Shown here piece by piece: positions 1 to 8,226 of a stretch of 64,000 bases of DNA. The notes beneath the pieces were generated by a model that was not told where the DNA came from, did no database searches, and was given only the letters and a program-made list of their open reading frames with translations. Made by a program: the position numbers and the translations under genes. Every line of letters starts with the position of its first letter. The stretch's first letter is position 1. This DNA is from Rickettsiales endosymbiont of Stachyamoeba lipophora (GTDB lineage Bacteria; Pseudomonadota; Alphaproteobacteria; Rickettsiales; 33-17): NCBI RefSeq assembly GCF_003932735.1, contig NZ_CP033611.1, forward strand, positions 434,001-498,000. Reading direction: 5' to 3'.

Positions 1-925
1 GCCCCGATTTTTCCCACAAACTCCGATCAACTAGTACAGGAGTTTTAACTTCTATATAACCATTTTGAGCAATTTTATCGCGAATATAATTTTCTAGCAG
101 ACGGTAAATGGTCCAACCTTTATGATGCCAGAAAATCATTCCCTGTGCTTCTTCCTGAATATGAAACAAATTAAGTTCACGCCCTAATTTTCTATGATCT
201 CTTTTTTCAGCCTCTTCTAACATATGGAGATAATCTTTAAGCTCGGCTTCCGACCCCCACGCAGTACCATAAATTCTTTGTAACATTGGGTTTTTGCTAT
301 CGCCACGCCAATAAGCTCCAGCCAACTTCATTAATTTAAAATATTTAATCTTACCGGTACTAGGCGCATGCGGACCACGACATAAATCAATAAATTGACC
401 TTGCCTATACAAACTGATTATTTCACCTTTTGGAATATCACGTATAATTTCTGCCTTATACAGCTCGCCAATTGACTCAAAAAATTTAATTGCTTCATCG
501 CGATCCCATTCCTCACGCTGAATAGGAATATTTTCTTCACTGATCTGTTTCATTCTTTTTTCAAGCTTAACCAAATCATCAGGCGTAAAAGGTTCATCAC
601 GCGCCACATCATAATAAAAGCCGTTTTCAATTACAGGGCCAATAGTAATTTGAGCATCTGGATATAAATCTTTAATTGCTTGGGCTAGCAAGTGCGCTGC
701 ATCATGCCTTATAATTTCAAGGCCGTCAGGACTGGTCGGGGTAATAATCTCAACTTTTGAATCTTGCGTAATAACAGTATTTAAGTCTTTTGGCTGGCCA
801 TCAATTTTAAGAGCTAAAGCCAGCTTAGTTAAACTTTTACTAATGCTTTCAGCAATATCAAAACCGGTTATTTGGTCTTGATCAAAATTTTTAATCTGGC
901 CATCTGGCAGAGTAATATTAACCAT
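1..925 (-). CDS. thrS: Threonyl-tRNA synthetase, N-terminal half (cut by window edge)
   Basis: Charges tRNA-Thr with threonine in the cytoplasm. Translating the complementary strand from the ATG at 925-923 gives [10 protein letters not shown] and about 308 residues before the window ends, roughly half of a normal ThrS of about 640. The TGS domain covers about residues 1-60. The second (editing) domain follows, with its HDAAH and CRGPH zinc/editing motifs visible. The start of the catalytic core is reached at [13 protein letters not shown]. The frame stays open to base 1, so the truncation is only the window edge. The gene lies 5 bases downstream of a glycosyltransferase gene on the same strand and is probably co-transcribed with it and the rfbB-like gene, an unusual partnership. 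The family assignment is secure. Confidence 0.95.
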   Translation of the reverse strand, partial: MVNITLPDGQIKNFDQDQITGFDIAESISKSLTKLALALKIDGQPKDLNTVITQDSKVEIITPTSPDGLEIIRHDAAHLLAQAIKDLYPDAQITIGPVIENGFYYDVARDEPFTPDDLVKLEKRMKQISEENIPIQREEWDRDEAIKFFESIGELYKAEIIRDIPKGEIISLYRQGQFIDLCRGPHAPSTGKIKYFKLMKLAGAYWRGDSKNPMLQRIYGTAWGSEAELKDYLHMLEEAEKRDHRKLGRELNLFHIQEEAQGMIFWHHKGWTIYRLLENYIRDKIAQNGYIEVKTPVLVDRSLWEKSG

Positions 926-930
926 GATAA

Positions 931-1752
931 TTATTCCTTAAGTCTTGCATTTATACATTTGCTGCTAGAATAGAAATTTTTTTGGATGACAACACGACTA
1001 GCAAATAAAATCAATAGAATTTTTAACTTTCGCCATACTTTGCTATAAAGTTTTATGGTTTGTTGTGGCTTAGGTAAATCAAATTTACTTACCAATTGGT
1101 ATGCTTCTAAATAACCGCGCTTAAATTTAGCAATTCTTTTACAATAGTCAATTAATGAAAATGGTACAAAGTAACAAGAAGTAATTTTATTAACTTTTTT
1201 AAACTCATACGTTTGAGCAAACTTAGCCCATAACACCCAATCTTCCAACTGATCTAACGAGTTTACAAATCCACCTAATCTTACAAATGCCTCTTTAGGG
1301 AATAATACATTATTAATAATTAAAAAATTGCTATCATTTAAAGTGCCTTCATCGCGAGGAAAAAGATAAGGCTTACTCACTATTTTATTGTTATGGGTAA
1401 TTCCGCGTTCATGGGCTAATGAATAAACTATTATCTCCGGTGCAACACTGGCAGTTAAGGTTTCTAAATGATTACTATACCACAGATCATCATCATCTAA
1501 AAAAATTAAATAATTACCACTAGCCTTGTCCATTGCAAAGTTACCGGCAGCACTTCTACCTCGTTGTGGTAGCAAATTAAAATATTTAAGCCGATCATCA
1601 TTAAGCTGTTTAATTAAACTTTCTAAATGGTTAGAACCATCTTCTACAATTATCACTTCAAAATTTTGATAAGCTTGGGTAAGAACTGAAGTTAAAGCCA
1701 ACTTAAAGCTGTCTCTCCCTGTAGTTCTTATCAAAACTGAAATTAAACTCAT
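931..1752 (-). CDS. Family 2 glycosyltransferase
   Basis: Probable cytoplasmic or membrane-associated sugar transferase of the GT-A fold that moves a sugar from a nucleotide donor onto a cell-surface glycan. The 273-aa protein opens with [10 protein letters not shown] and VIIVEDGS, the usual N-terminal nucleotide-binding strands of GT2. IFLDDDDLW, a DxD-type metal-binding motif, follows at about residue 85. The C-terminal third is basic and has a hydrophobic stretch ([13 protein letters not shown]) that may be a membrane contact. Its start overlaps the stop of the upstream rfbB-like gene by 4 bases, suggesting translational coupling and a joint role in envelope polysaccharide synthesis. The acceptor and donor cannot be read from sequence. 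Confidence 0.85.
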   Translation of the reverse strand: MSLISVLIRTTGRDSFKLALTSVLTQAYQNFEVIIVEDGSNHLESLIKQLNDDRLKYFNLLPQRGRSAAGNFAMDKASGNYLIFLDDDDLWYSNHLETLTASVAPEIIVYSLAHERGITHNNKIVSKPYLFPRDEGTLNDSNFLIINNVLFPKEAFVRLGGFVNSLDQLEDWVLWAKFAQTYEFKKVNKITSCYFVPFSLIDYCKRIAKFKRGYLEAYQLVSKFDLPKPQQTIKLYSKVWRKLKILLILFASRVVIQKNFYSSSKCINARLKE

Positions 1753-2741
1753 AATGCTTTAGTTAATTGGTTCAAATTAATATACCACTTAATAGTATCT
1801 TTTAGGGATTTTCTAAAATCTGAGTGTTGCGCCTTATAACCTAAATCTTCTTTAGCCTTAATGGAGTCTATGGCATATCTAAAATCATGCCCTTTACGAT
1901 CTTCAACCAATTTAATCAGCGATCCATAAGCAAACCCAGGGGAAATCTCAGCAAAAATCTCACATAGCAGCCTAGCAATATCAATATTAGTTTGCTCATT
2001 ATCCCCGCCGAAACAATAAGACTCACCTATTTTACCTTTTAAGATGGCTAGTAGAATACCTCTTGCATGATCATCAACATGAATCCAGTCCCTAATATTT
2101 AATCCATTACCATAAATAGGAATATCCTGCTTATTTATTAGGCAATGAATAATTTTAGGGATAAATTTTTCACTATGCTGCCTTGGTCCATAATTATTAC
2201 TACAATTAGTAATTATCACGGGTAAATTATAGGTATGAAACCAAGCTCTAACCAAGTGATCACTAGCAGCTTTTGAAGCAGAATATGGAGAGTTAGGTTG
2301 GTAATTTGATCGCTCAGTAAAATAACCACTCTCTCCTAATGAACCATAAACTTCATCTGTTGAAATATGTAAAAATAAAAAGTTTTGTTTAGCAAGATAG
2401 TAATTTAAACAAGCATTTAGTAAATTATAAGTACCAACAATATTAGTTTGAACAAAACTATCAGGATCATTAATTGAATTATCTACATGAGATTCCGCTG
2501 CAAAATTTACCACCAAATCAATATTATACTTATTGAGCAACCCACCGACCAAGCTTTTATCAGCAATATCACCATACACCACTTGGCAATCAAGTCCGTC
2601 AATATTAGATTCGCTTGCAGCATAAGTAACTTTATCTAAAATTACTAACAGTAGGTTAGGGTATAAACTTTTAATGAGGCTAGCAAAGTTACTGCCTATA
2701 AAGCCCAGGCCTCCGGTAATTAATACTGATTTAAAATTCAT
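1749..2741 (-). CDS. rfbB: dTDP-glucose 4,6-dehydratase-like SDR epimerase/dehydratase
   Basis: Extended short-chain dehydrogenase that would convert dTDP-glucose to dTDP-4-keto-6-deoxyglucose, an early step to deoxysugars of surface polysaccharide. The 330-aa protein has the NAD-binding GGLGFIGSN motif at about residues 10-18, the VNFAAESHVD segment typical of RmlB, HISTDEVYG, and the catalytic YSASK (Tyr-x-x-x-Lys). NYGPRQH and the C-terminal RKGHDFRYAID segments also match RmlB. Length is slightly short of the usual 340-360. It is first in a three-gene minus-strand group with the glycosyltransferase and thrS. No rmlA, rmlC or rmlD lies in the window, so the exact sugar product is inferred. 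Confidence 0.87.
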   Translation of the reverse strand: MNFKSVLITGGLGFIGSNFASLIKSLYPNLLLVILDKVTYAASESNIDGLDCQVVYGDIADKSLVGGLLNKYNIDLVVNFAAESHVDNSINDPDSFVQTNIVGTYNLLNACLNYYLAKQNFLFLHISTDEVYGSLGESGYFTERSNYQPNSPYSASKAASDHLVRAWFHTYNLPVIITNCSNNYGPRQHSEKFIPKIIHCLINKQDIPIYGNGLNIRDWIHVDDHARGILLAILKGKIGESYCFGGDNEQTNIDIARLLCEIFAEISPGFAYGSLIKLVEDRKGHDFRYAIDSIKAKEDLGYKAQHSDFRKSLKDTIKWYINLNQLTKAL

Positions 2742-2760
2742 TGAAAAATATTTCTAACTA

Positions 2761-2776
2761 TGCAATTAATGTGACA
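2761..2776 (-). promoter_or_regulatory. Candidate (weak) sigma-54 promoter upstream of rfbB-like gene
   Basis: The minus strand reads TGTCAC, 5 bases, TTGCA, which is one mismatch from the -24/-12 consensus TGGCAC-N5-TTGCA with correct spacing. The mismatch falls in the normally invariant GG, and the predicted leader is only about 9 bases. RpoN is encoded in this window, so such promoters could exist, but this may be a chance match. Confidence 0.2.
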
Positions 2777-2821
2777 ATACCTAACTAGCATATAAAAATA
2801 AAACTTTTTTACAATATTCTT

Positions 2822-3574
2822 ATGAAACATTTATTGCTGATTATTGCTATTATTTTAAATTCTTGCAGTAGTTTTAACAACTTAACTTTACCAATTGCTA
2901 AACCTAAATTTTTTACTGAAAATCATAAAGAAGAAAATTTTAGCGATCTAATTGAACAATTAGCGCACAATCCAGAAGACCGGCAAATATTATTAAAAAT
3001 AGCTCAGTTTCATATTAAAGAAAATAATTGTAATGAATTTATTGAAATCGCTAATAAATTAGATCTTTCCAATCTTGGAGCTTCTCAACAAATTGAAATT
3101 TATAACTTTAAAGGTAAATGTTTAATTAAAAAAGCTGAGTTAAAATCAGCCCATGAAAATTTCAACCATACTTTAAGTATTGATGCCACCAACAGTCTTG
3201 CTCTCTCTTATATTGGCTTGATTCACACCTTAACCCGTCATTTTAAAGAGGCCTTAGTTTACCATCAAATAGCATTAGACAGTAGCCCTAATGAAACTTT
3301 AATTTTAAACAATATGGGTATTTACTCACTTTATACCCGCAAATATAAAGAAGCAGAAAATTATTTTAGCCGCGCCCTTCAATCCAGCACCGAAGCAAAC
3401 CGTAAACAAATTTTGCCTAATTTACTAAAAAGCTTAACTTTAAATAAAAAGCATCAGAAAGCAGCCGAATTATTAGCTGCCAATTATACACCTACAGAGA
3501 GTAGCTTAATTGCTAAAGAATTACGTATTTTAAGAAAATCAGGCTTCCGCCCGATATATATTAAATATAAATAG
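2822..3574 (+). CDS. TPR-repeat lipoprotein
   Basis: Probable outer- or inner-membrane lipoprotein facing the periplasm. The first 17 residues form a lipoprotein signal with a lipobox-like LNSC, so Cys15 would be acylated. From about residue 105 onward there are at least two clear tetratricopeptide repeats (for example around ALSYIGLIHTLTRHFKEAL and LNNMGIYSLYTRKYKEAENY), which usually mediate protein-protein contact. The arrangement resembles TadD-like TPR lipoproteins of pilus assembly, but no tad or pil genes are nearby, so that is only a structural resemblance. It is divergent from the rfbB operon, with an 80-base gap between the two, and is followed by the tandem membrane-protein family. 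The specific role is unknown. Confidence 0.75.
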   Translation: MKHLLLIIAIILNSCSSFNNLTLPIAKPKFFTENHKEENFSDLIEQLAHNPEDRQILLKIAQFHIKENNCNEFIEIANKLDLSNLGASQQIEIYNFKGKCLIKKAELKSAHENFNHTLSIDATNSLALSYIGLIHTLTRHFKEALVYHQIALDSSPNETLILNNMGIYSLYTRKYKEAENYFSRALQSSTEANRKQILPNLLKSLTLNKKHQKAAELLAANYTPTESSLIAKELRILRKSGFRPIYIKYK

Positions 3575-3648
3575 CAATTGAGCTATAAAGCCTCTAAGCC
3601 ATACTTTAAAAACTTTCATACTTAATAATTAATATATACTAAATAATC

Positions 3649-3676
3649 TTGACTTATTTAAATTATATGTTAATAA
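3649..3676 (+). promoter_or_regulatory. Promoter of tandem membrane-protein copy 1
   Basis: TTGACT (3649-3654), 16 bases, TAATAA (3671-3676), upstream of the start at 3710. The block from here to the ATG recurs nearly base for base before the other two copies, which supports a conserved regulatory region rather than a chance match. Confidence 0.5.
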
Positions 3677-3709
3677 ATATTTAATATAACTCAATATGGT
3701 TACTTAATT

Positions 3710-4549
3710 ATGAAATTTAGAATAGAAGCTCTTACCTCCTTGGTATTTAAAACCACAGCGATTGGACTTGGATTAGTTTATGGCTTACCGGTTCTTGGCT
3801 TAGCCGCTCCATTGTGGCTGATTGGCATTACTGCAGTTTTTGCAGCAGGCATACTGAACAACACCCGTTTGAATTTAAACTTAAAAAAATATGGTTTTCT
3901 ATTAACTATCTTCCCTGCAATTGGAATTAGTTTATATTATTTACTACCTATTATAGGAATAAGCCTTAGTGTGCCCATGATAGCTTTAGCAACTGTAGGA
4001 CTAGCAATACTTCACCAGACAATTGATAATAATATAAACTCTGATGATCCTAATTTACCCACTTGGAAGCTCTCTTTAGCCATGGCCAATGCAGTTGCTA
4101 TACTAACTGAGGTTGCTTCCTACCGCACTCTTCTTAGCTCTCTTGTTATGACTACACTTTTTCCTGCTATTGGTAATTATCATATAGCTTTAAGGCTCAG
4201 TGCTTATATACTACCAGCTCTTGGATATTTCGCACTTGAGGTTATGGAATATAATCCTATAAACTTAGCTGCCCACAAAGCTTTTGAATATATTTTCTCA
4301 AGCAATTATCAAGACACAAAAAATCAGCTTCAAGATCAACTCAGAATGGTGAGAGATAAAGAAGACAAATTAATCTCTGAACATTACTTAAATAGCGCCA
4401 TTGCCCTGGCTGTGAACGGCCAATGGGAAGATAGGCCATACTCTGCTGCTAAAATTAATCCAGAGGATCTACCATTAAAAAACAACCAATCTTGGGGTGA
4501 TTACCTACTAGATACTATCAACCCACTTGCTAGCGTGATTAGCAGATAA
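3710..4549 (+). CDS. Tandem hydrophobic membrane protein, copy 1 (unknown family)
   Basis: I do not recognise this 279-aa protein. It is strongly hydrophobic over about residues 1-190, with likely five or six membrane segments. They begin with a segment around IGLGLVYGLPVLGLAAPLWLIG and include YYLLPIIGISLSVPMIAL and LRLSAYILPALGYFALEV. A hydrophilic charged segment (about 195-255) follows, then a tail ending in NPLASVISR. The same N-terminal half and the same tail occur in the next two genes, whereas the hydrophilic segment differs. The tail contains NQSWGDYLLDTINP, identical in copies 1 and 2. There is no clear cleavable signal peptide. The gene has its own promoter-like region and hairpin, so it is probably a separate transcription unit. 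The function is unknown. A surface or host-membrane protein family is possible but unproven. Confidence 0.75.
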   Translation: MKFRIEALTSLVFKTTAIGLGLVYGLPVLGLAAPLWLIGITAVFAAGILNNTRLNLNLKKYGFLLTIFPAIGISLYYLLPIIGISLSVPMIALATVGLAILHQTIDNNINSDDPNLPTWKLSLAMANAVAILTEVASYRTLLSSLVMTTLFPAIGNYHIALRLSAYILPALGYFALEVMEYNPINLAAHKAFEYIFSSNYQDTKNQLQDQLRMVRDKEDKLISEHYLNSAIALAVNGQWEDRPYSAAKINPEDLPLKNNQSWGDYLLDTINPLASVISR

Positions 4550-4559
4550 TAGCGTTACT

Positions 4560-4587
4560 AAAGGGTAAGAACTTACTCTTACCCTTT
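4560..4587 (+). terminator. Hairpin after membrane-protein copy 1
   Basis: AAAGGGTAAGA (4560-4570) pairs with TCTTACCCTTT (4577-4587) around a 6-base loop. The following T tract is poor, so termination efficiency is uncertain. The hairpin is duplicated with the gene. Confidence 0.55.
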
Positions 4588-4654
4588 AAGTTTCGAAAGT
4601 GCTACTTCCTTAAATTTTTACCCTCAACAATTAATTAACACTTATTAAACTCTC

Positions 4655-4682
4655 TTGACTTATTTAAATTATATGTTAATAA
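4655..4682 (+). promoter_or_regulatory. Promoter of tandem membrane-protein copy 2
   Basis: Same TTGACT / 16 bases / TAATAA arrangement (4655-4660, 4677-4682) as in front of copy 1, with the intervening and downstream bases almost identical up to the ATG at 4716. Confidence 0.5.
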
Positions 4683-4715
4683 ATATTTAATATAACTCAA
4701 TATGGTTACTTAATT

Positions 4716-5561
4716 ATGAAATTTAGAATAAAAGCTCTTACCTCCTTGGTACTTAAAACTGCAGCGATTGGACTTGGATTAGTTTATGGCTTACCGGTTC
4801 TTGGCTTAACCGCTCCCTTGTGGCTGATTGGCATTACTGCAGTTTTTGCAGCAGGCATACTGAACAACACCCGTTTTAATTTAAACTTAGGAAAATTAAT
4901 AATCTCTCCTGTAATTATTGGACTGAATTTATATTATTTACTACCTATTATAGGAATAAGCCTTAGTATGCCCATGATAGCTTTAGTAACCGCTGGATTA
5001 GCAACACTTCAGACTATTATTGCTAATAACATAAATATTGATGATAATAATTTACCTATATGGAAAAAGACTTTATTCGGGATTCACGCAGTTACAGTAA
5101 CGACTGAGGTTGCTTCCTACCGCACTCTTCTTAGCTCTTTTGTTATGACTACACTTTTCCCGGCTATTGGTAATTACCATATAGCTTTAAGGCTCGGCAC
5201 TTATATACTACCCGCTTTTGGATATATAGTACTTGAGTACATGGAATACAATCCTATAAATTTAGCTACCCATAAAGCTTTTGAATATATTTTCTCAAGT
5301 AATTATCAAGGCACAAAAAATCAGCTTCAAGATCAACTCGGAACAAAACAGGAAAACAGAGATGTCCCCTTAATCTCTGAAAAGTATTTATGGAGTGCTA
5401 TTAACCTTGCTACTAGCGGTCAATGGCAAGATAGGCTAAACCCTATAGTTCAAAATGCTCAGAACATTAACCAGGGCAACCTGCAACCCAAAAATAACCA
5501 ATCTTGGGGTGATTACCTACTAGATACTATCAACCCACTTGCTAGCGTGATTAGCAGATAA
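4716..5561 (+). CDS. Tandem hydrophobic membrane protein, copy 2 (unknown family)
   Basis: This is a 281-aa paralogue of the genes on either side. The first about 90 residues are nearly identical to copy 1 apart from a divergent patch at about 61-70 (GKLIISPVIIGLNL in place of KYGFLLTIFPAIGI-type sequence). The middle membrane segment carrying EVASYRTLLSS and LFPAIGNYHIALRL is almost invariant in all three. The hydrophilic stretch at about 205-260 differs in sequence and length. The tail through NPLASVISR is shared with copy 1. Nucleotide identity includes silent sites and flanking DNA, so the duplication is recent or gene conversion keeps the copies alike. The function is unrecognised. Confidence 0.75.
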   Translation: MKFRIKALTSLVLKTAAIGLGLVYGLPVLGLTAPLWLIGITAVFAAGILNNTRFNLNLGKLIISPVIIGLNLYYLLPIIGISLSMPMIALVTAGLATLQTIIANNINIDDNNLPIWKKTLFGIHAVTVTTEVASYRTLLSSFVMTTLFPAIGNYHIALRLGTYILPAFGYIVLEYMEYNPINLATHKAFEYIFSSNYQGTKNQLQDQLGTKQENRDVPLISEKYLWSAINLATSGQWQDRLNPIVQNAQNINQGNLQPKNNQSWGDYLLDTINPLASVISR

Positions 5562-5571
5562 TAGCGTTACT

Positions 5572-5599
5572 AAAGGGTAAGAACTTACTTTTACCCTTT
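5572..5599 (+). terminator. Hairpin after membrane-protein copy 2
   Basis: AAAGGGTAA (5572-5580) pairs with TTACCCTTT (5591-5599). This is the duplicated counterpart of the hairpin at 4560-4587, with a base change in the right arm that shortens the stem. Confidence 0.5.
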
Positions 5600-5665
5600 A
5601 GTTTCGAAGCCTCCCCTCCCTTAAATTTTCACCCTCAACAACTAATTAACACTTATTAAACTCTC

Positions 5666-5693
5666 TTGACTTATTTAAATTATATGTTAATAA
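5666..5693 (+). promoter_or_regulatory. Promoter of tandem membrane-protein copy 3
   Basis: TTGACT (5666-5671), 16 bases, TAATAA (5688-5693), again followed by nearly the same leader to the ATG at 5727. Confidence 0.5.
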
Positions 5694-5726
5694 ATATCTA
5701 ATATAACTTAATATGGTTACTTAATT

Positions 5727-6503
5727 ATGAAATTTAGAATAGAAGCTCTTACCTCCTTGGTACTTAAAACCGCAGCGATTGGACTTGGATTAGTTTATGG
5801 TTTACCGGTTCTTGGCTTAGCCGCTCCATTGTGGCTAATTGGCGTTACTGCAGTTTTTGCAGCAGGCATACTGAACAACACCCGTTTTAATTTAAACTTA
5901 GGAAAATATGGTTCACTATTAACTTTCTTCCCTGCAATTGGAATTAGTTTATATTATTTACTACCTATTATAGGAATAAGCCTTAGTGTGCCCATGATAG
6001 CTTTAGTAACCGCTGGACTAGCAACACTTCACAGTATTGCTGAGAACAATATAAATATTGATGATAATAATTTACCTATATGGAAAAAGATTTTATCTAC
6101 TGCCAATTTTATTGCTATAGGGACTGAGGTTGCTTCCTATCGCACTCTTCTTAGCTCTCTTGTTATTACTGCACTTTTTCCTGCTATTGGTAATTACCAT
6201 ATAGCTTTAAGGCTCGGTGCTTATATACTCCCAGCCATTGGATATTTTGCACTTGAGTGCATGGAATATAACCCTATAAACCTAATGATAAACAAAGTAG
6301 CTAATTATATTACTAGTACAGAAAATAAAATTATATTTACAGAATTACAACAGATTACACCTATTGTAGAACATTTAGTTAGTGGCCAATGGGAAGATAT
6401 CCAAATTAATCCAAAGGGCGATCTACAACCAAAAAGCAACCAATCTTGGGTTGATTACCTACTAGATACTATCAACCCACTTGCTAGCGTGATTAGCAGA
6501 TAA
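5727..6503 (+). CDS. Tandem hydrophobic membrane protein, copy 3 (unknown family)
   Basis: This is a 258-aa third paralogue. The membrane-embedded N-terminal two thirds match copies 1 and 2. The hydrophilic segment before the tail is shorter by about 20 residues and unrelated in sequence: the HKAFEYIFSSNYQ block of copies 1 and 2 is replaced by NKVANYITSTENK. The tail begins NQSWVDYLLDTI, with one Gly-to-Val change, and ends NPLASVISR as in the others. The gene ends against a strong hairpin shared with the convergent tldD gene. Variable exposed segment plus invariant core and tail is the pattern expected of a diversifying family. No enzymatic motif is visible. Confidence 0.75.
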   Translation: MKFRIEALTSLVLKTAAIGLGLVYGLPVLGLAAPLWLIGVTAVFAAGILNNTRFNLNLGKYGSLLTFFPAIGISLYYLLPIIGISLSVPMIALVTAGLATLHSIAENNINIDDNNLPIWKKILSTANFIAIGTEVASYRTLLSSLVITALFPAIGNYHIALRLGAYILPAIGYFALECMEYNPINLMINKVANYITSTENKIIFTELQQITPIVEHLVSGQWEDIQINPKGDLQPKSNQSWVDYLLDTINPLASVISR

Positions 6504-6510
6504 TTATTTC

Positions 6511-6546
6511 AAATGTAAAAGGGGAATGTTGTTCCCTTTTACATTT
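6511..6546. terminator. Bidirectional terminator between membrane-protein copy 3 and tldD
   Basis: AAATGTAAAAGGGGAA (6511-6526) pairs with TTCCCTTTTACATTT (6532-6546) with one bulged G and a 5-base loop. A/T runs lie on both sides, so it can serve both convergent genes. The tldD stop codon (6541-6539 on the minus strand) lies inside the stem. Confidence 0.75.
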
Positions 6547-7963
6547 CAGTTCCGCCTACCGTTATTGAATCAATTAACATTGAAGGCTGGCCAACTCCCA
6601 CTGGTACACTTTGGCCATTTTTGCCGCAAGTTCCAACCCCTGCATCTAAGCACATATCATTGCCAATCATTTTAACTTTAGTAAGGCAATCAGGCCCATT
6701 ACCAATTAAAGTAGCACCTTTAATTGGAGCGGTAACTTTACCATTCTCAATTAAATAAGCTTCACTGGCAGAAAACACAAATTTACCGGAGGTAATATCT
6801 ACCTGCCCTCCTCCAAAATTGGCTGCAAAAATTCCTTTCTCAACGGAAGCTATAATTTCTTCTTGAGAATGATCTCCACCAAGCATATAAGTATTAGTCA
6901 TTCTAGGCATAGGCTGATGAGCATAACTTTCACGTCTACCATTGCCAGTACGCGCCATATTCATAAGTCGTGCATTTAAAGAATCCTGCATATAGCCTTT
7001 TAAAATACCATCTTCAATTAACACAGTTTTTTGGCTTTTTGCACCTTCATCATCAATGCTGATTGAACCTCTCCTATTTTGCAAAGTACCATCATCAATG
7101 ACGGTTACTCCAGGAGATGCCACACGTTTACCCAACATATCAGAAAAAGCAGAGGTTTTTTTACGATTAAAATCACCTTCCAACCCATGACCCACAGCTT
7201 CATGCAACAATACACCAGGCCAACCAGGGCCTAACACCACTTTCATTTCTCCTGCAGGAGCCGGCCTTGCTTCAAGCAATACACAAGCTTGCCTAAAAGC
7301 CTCATCGGCATATTTTTGCCATTTATTATTTTGGATAAAGTCAGCAAAGTTGGTACGTCCACCGGTGCCATAGCTGCCACCTTCCATTTTACCACCTTTC
7401 TCTACCACTACAGACACATTCACTCGCACGAGCGGTCTAACATCGTAAGCAATTTCATTACCAGGCTTAACAATAGATACTACCTGCCAACTAGAAGCCA
7501 GACTTGCTGTTACTTGTTTTACCATTGGCGATTTGCTTCTTAGATAATGATCTATTTCTTTAAGCAATTTAATTTTCGATTCAAAAGATTCGAGCTTAAT
7601 CGGATTTTCTGCCGGATATAGCTTTGCAAAATTTGTGGCCATCTTATCAAGATTAATACTTCTTGAATTACCACTGATACCGGTAATCACTTCGGCTGAT
7701 TTACTCAGACTTTCTAGGCTTAAATCGGAGGAATATGCATAACTTACTGTTTCATCTACAATTCCCCTGAGACCAAATCCCGAAGAAATATTAAAAGAAG
7801 AGTTTTTAATCTTGCCATCATCTAATACGATTGATTCAGCTTCAGAATATTCTAAAAACAATTCACCATCATCCAGTTTTGAGATAGCATTATTTACAAC
7901 ATTAACTACCTTTTGTTCATCAAAATTATCTTTAAAAAAAAAGGTACTTGGATTTTTTTGCAT
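6539..7963 (-). CDS. tldD: TldD-family metalloprotease
   Basis: Cytoplasmic zinc protease subunit of the TldD/PmbA family, which with TldE processes peptides such as modified microcins and helps degrade CcdA in enterobacteria. The 474-aa length is normal. The metal-binding HEAVGHGLEGD motif (HExxxH type) is at about residues 254-264. Other conserved blocks include RRGSISIDDEG, YAHQPMPRMTNTYM and the C-terminal GTCGKNGQSVPVGVGQP. AAGGAAG just upstream of the ATG at 7963 is a good ribosome-binding site. No partner pmbA/tldE lies in the window. The natural substrate in this lineage is unknown. Confidence 0.93.
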   Translation of the reverse strand: MQKNPSTFFFKDNFDEQKVVNVVNNAISKLDDGELFLEYSEAESIVLDDGKIKNSSFNISSGFGLRGIVDETVSYAYSSDLSLESLSKSAEVITGISGNSRSINLDKMATNFAKLYPAENPIKLESFESKIKLLKEIDHYLRSKSPMVKQVTASLASSWQVVSIVKPGNEIAYDVRPLVRVNVSVVVEKGGKMEGGSYGTGGRTNFADFIQNNKWQKYADEAFRQACVLLEARPAPAGEMKVVLGPGWPGVLLHEAVGHGLEGDFNRKKTSAFSDMLGKRVASPGVTVIDDGTLQNRRGSISIDDEGAKSQKTVLIEDGILKGYMQDSLNARLMNMARTGNGRRESYAHQPMPRMTNTYMLGGDHSQEEIIASVEKGIFAANFGGGQVDITSGKFVFSASEAYLIENGKVTAPIKGATLIGNGPDCLTKVKMIGNDMCLDAGVGTCGKNGQSVPVGVGQPSMLIDSITVGGTEM

Positions 7964-8065
7964 CTAATACTTCCTTTAAGCGCTTAATAAATATAGAAAT
8001 ATTTAAAATTCTTGCTAAATTGCGATTGTTATTTTATTCTTATAATATTGAAATATATGGATTTG

Positions 8066-8115
8066 TCTAGGTTGCGGTGAATGCTTGGAGATATAAGAAT
8101 ATTTTATTATAAATT
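8066..8115 (+). repeat. Dispersed repeat, copy A (TCTAGGTTGCG element)
   Basis: TCTAGGTTGCG (8066-8076), then a weakly matching stretch, then an AATATTTTAT...ATAA block. The same order of matches appears at 13104-13150 on the same strand. It lies in the spacer between tldD and coxB. Confidence 0.35.
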
Positions 8116-8226
8116 TATGCAAAAATTATGAACTATTTTGCAGATAAAATGGTTAAAATAAACTTAACACTCAAGAAATGTTCATCCACAGCTTAGCATC
8201 TGGGATTTTAAATTAAGGTTATCTCA

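Noticed and set aside
3649-6503. Tandem repeats considered as a CRISPR array or prophage holin cluster
   Set aside because: The repeated units are about 1 kb genes with promoters, not short repeats with spacers. No phage structural genes flank them and the proteins are too long for holins.
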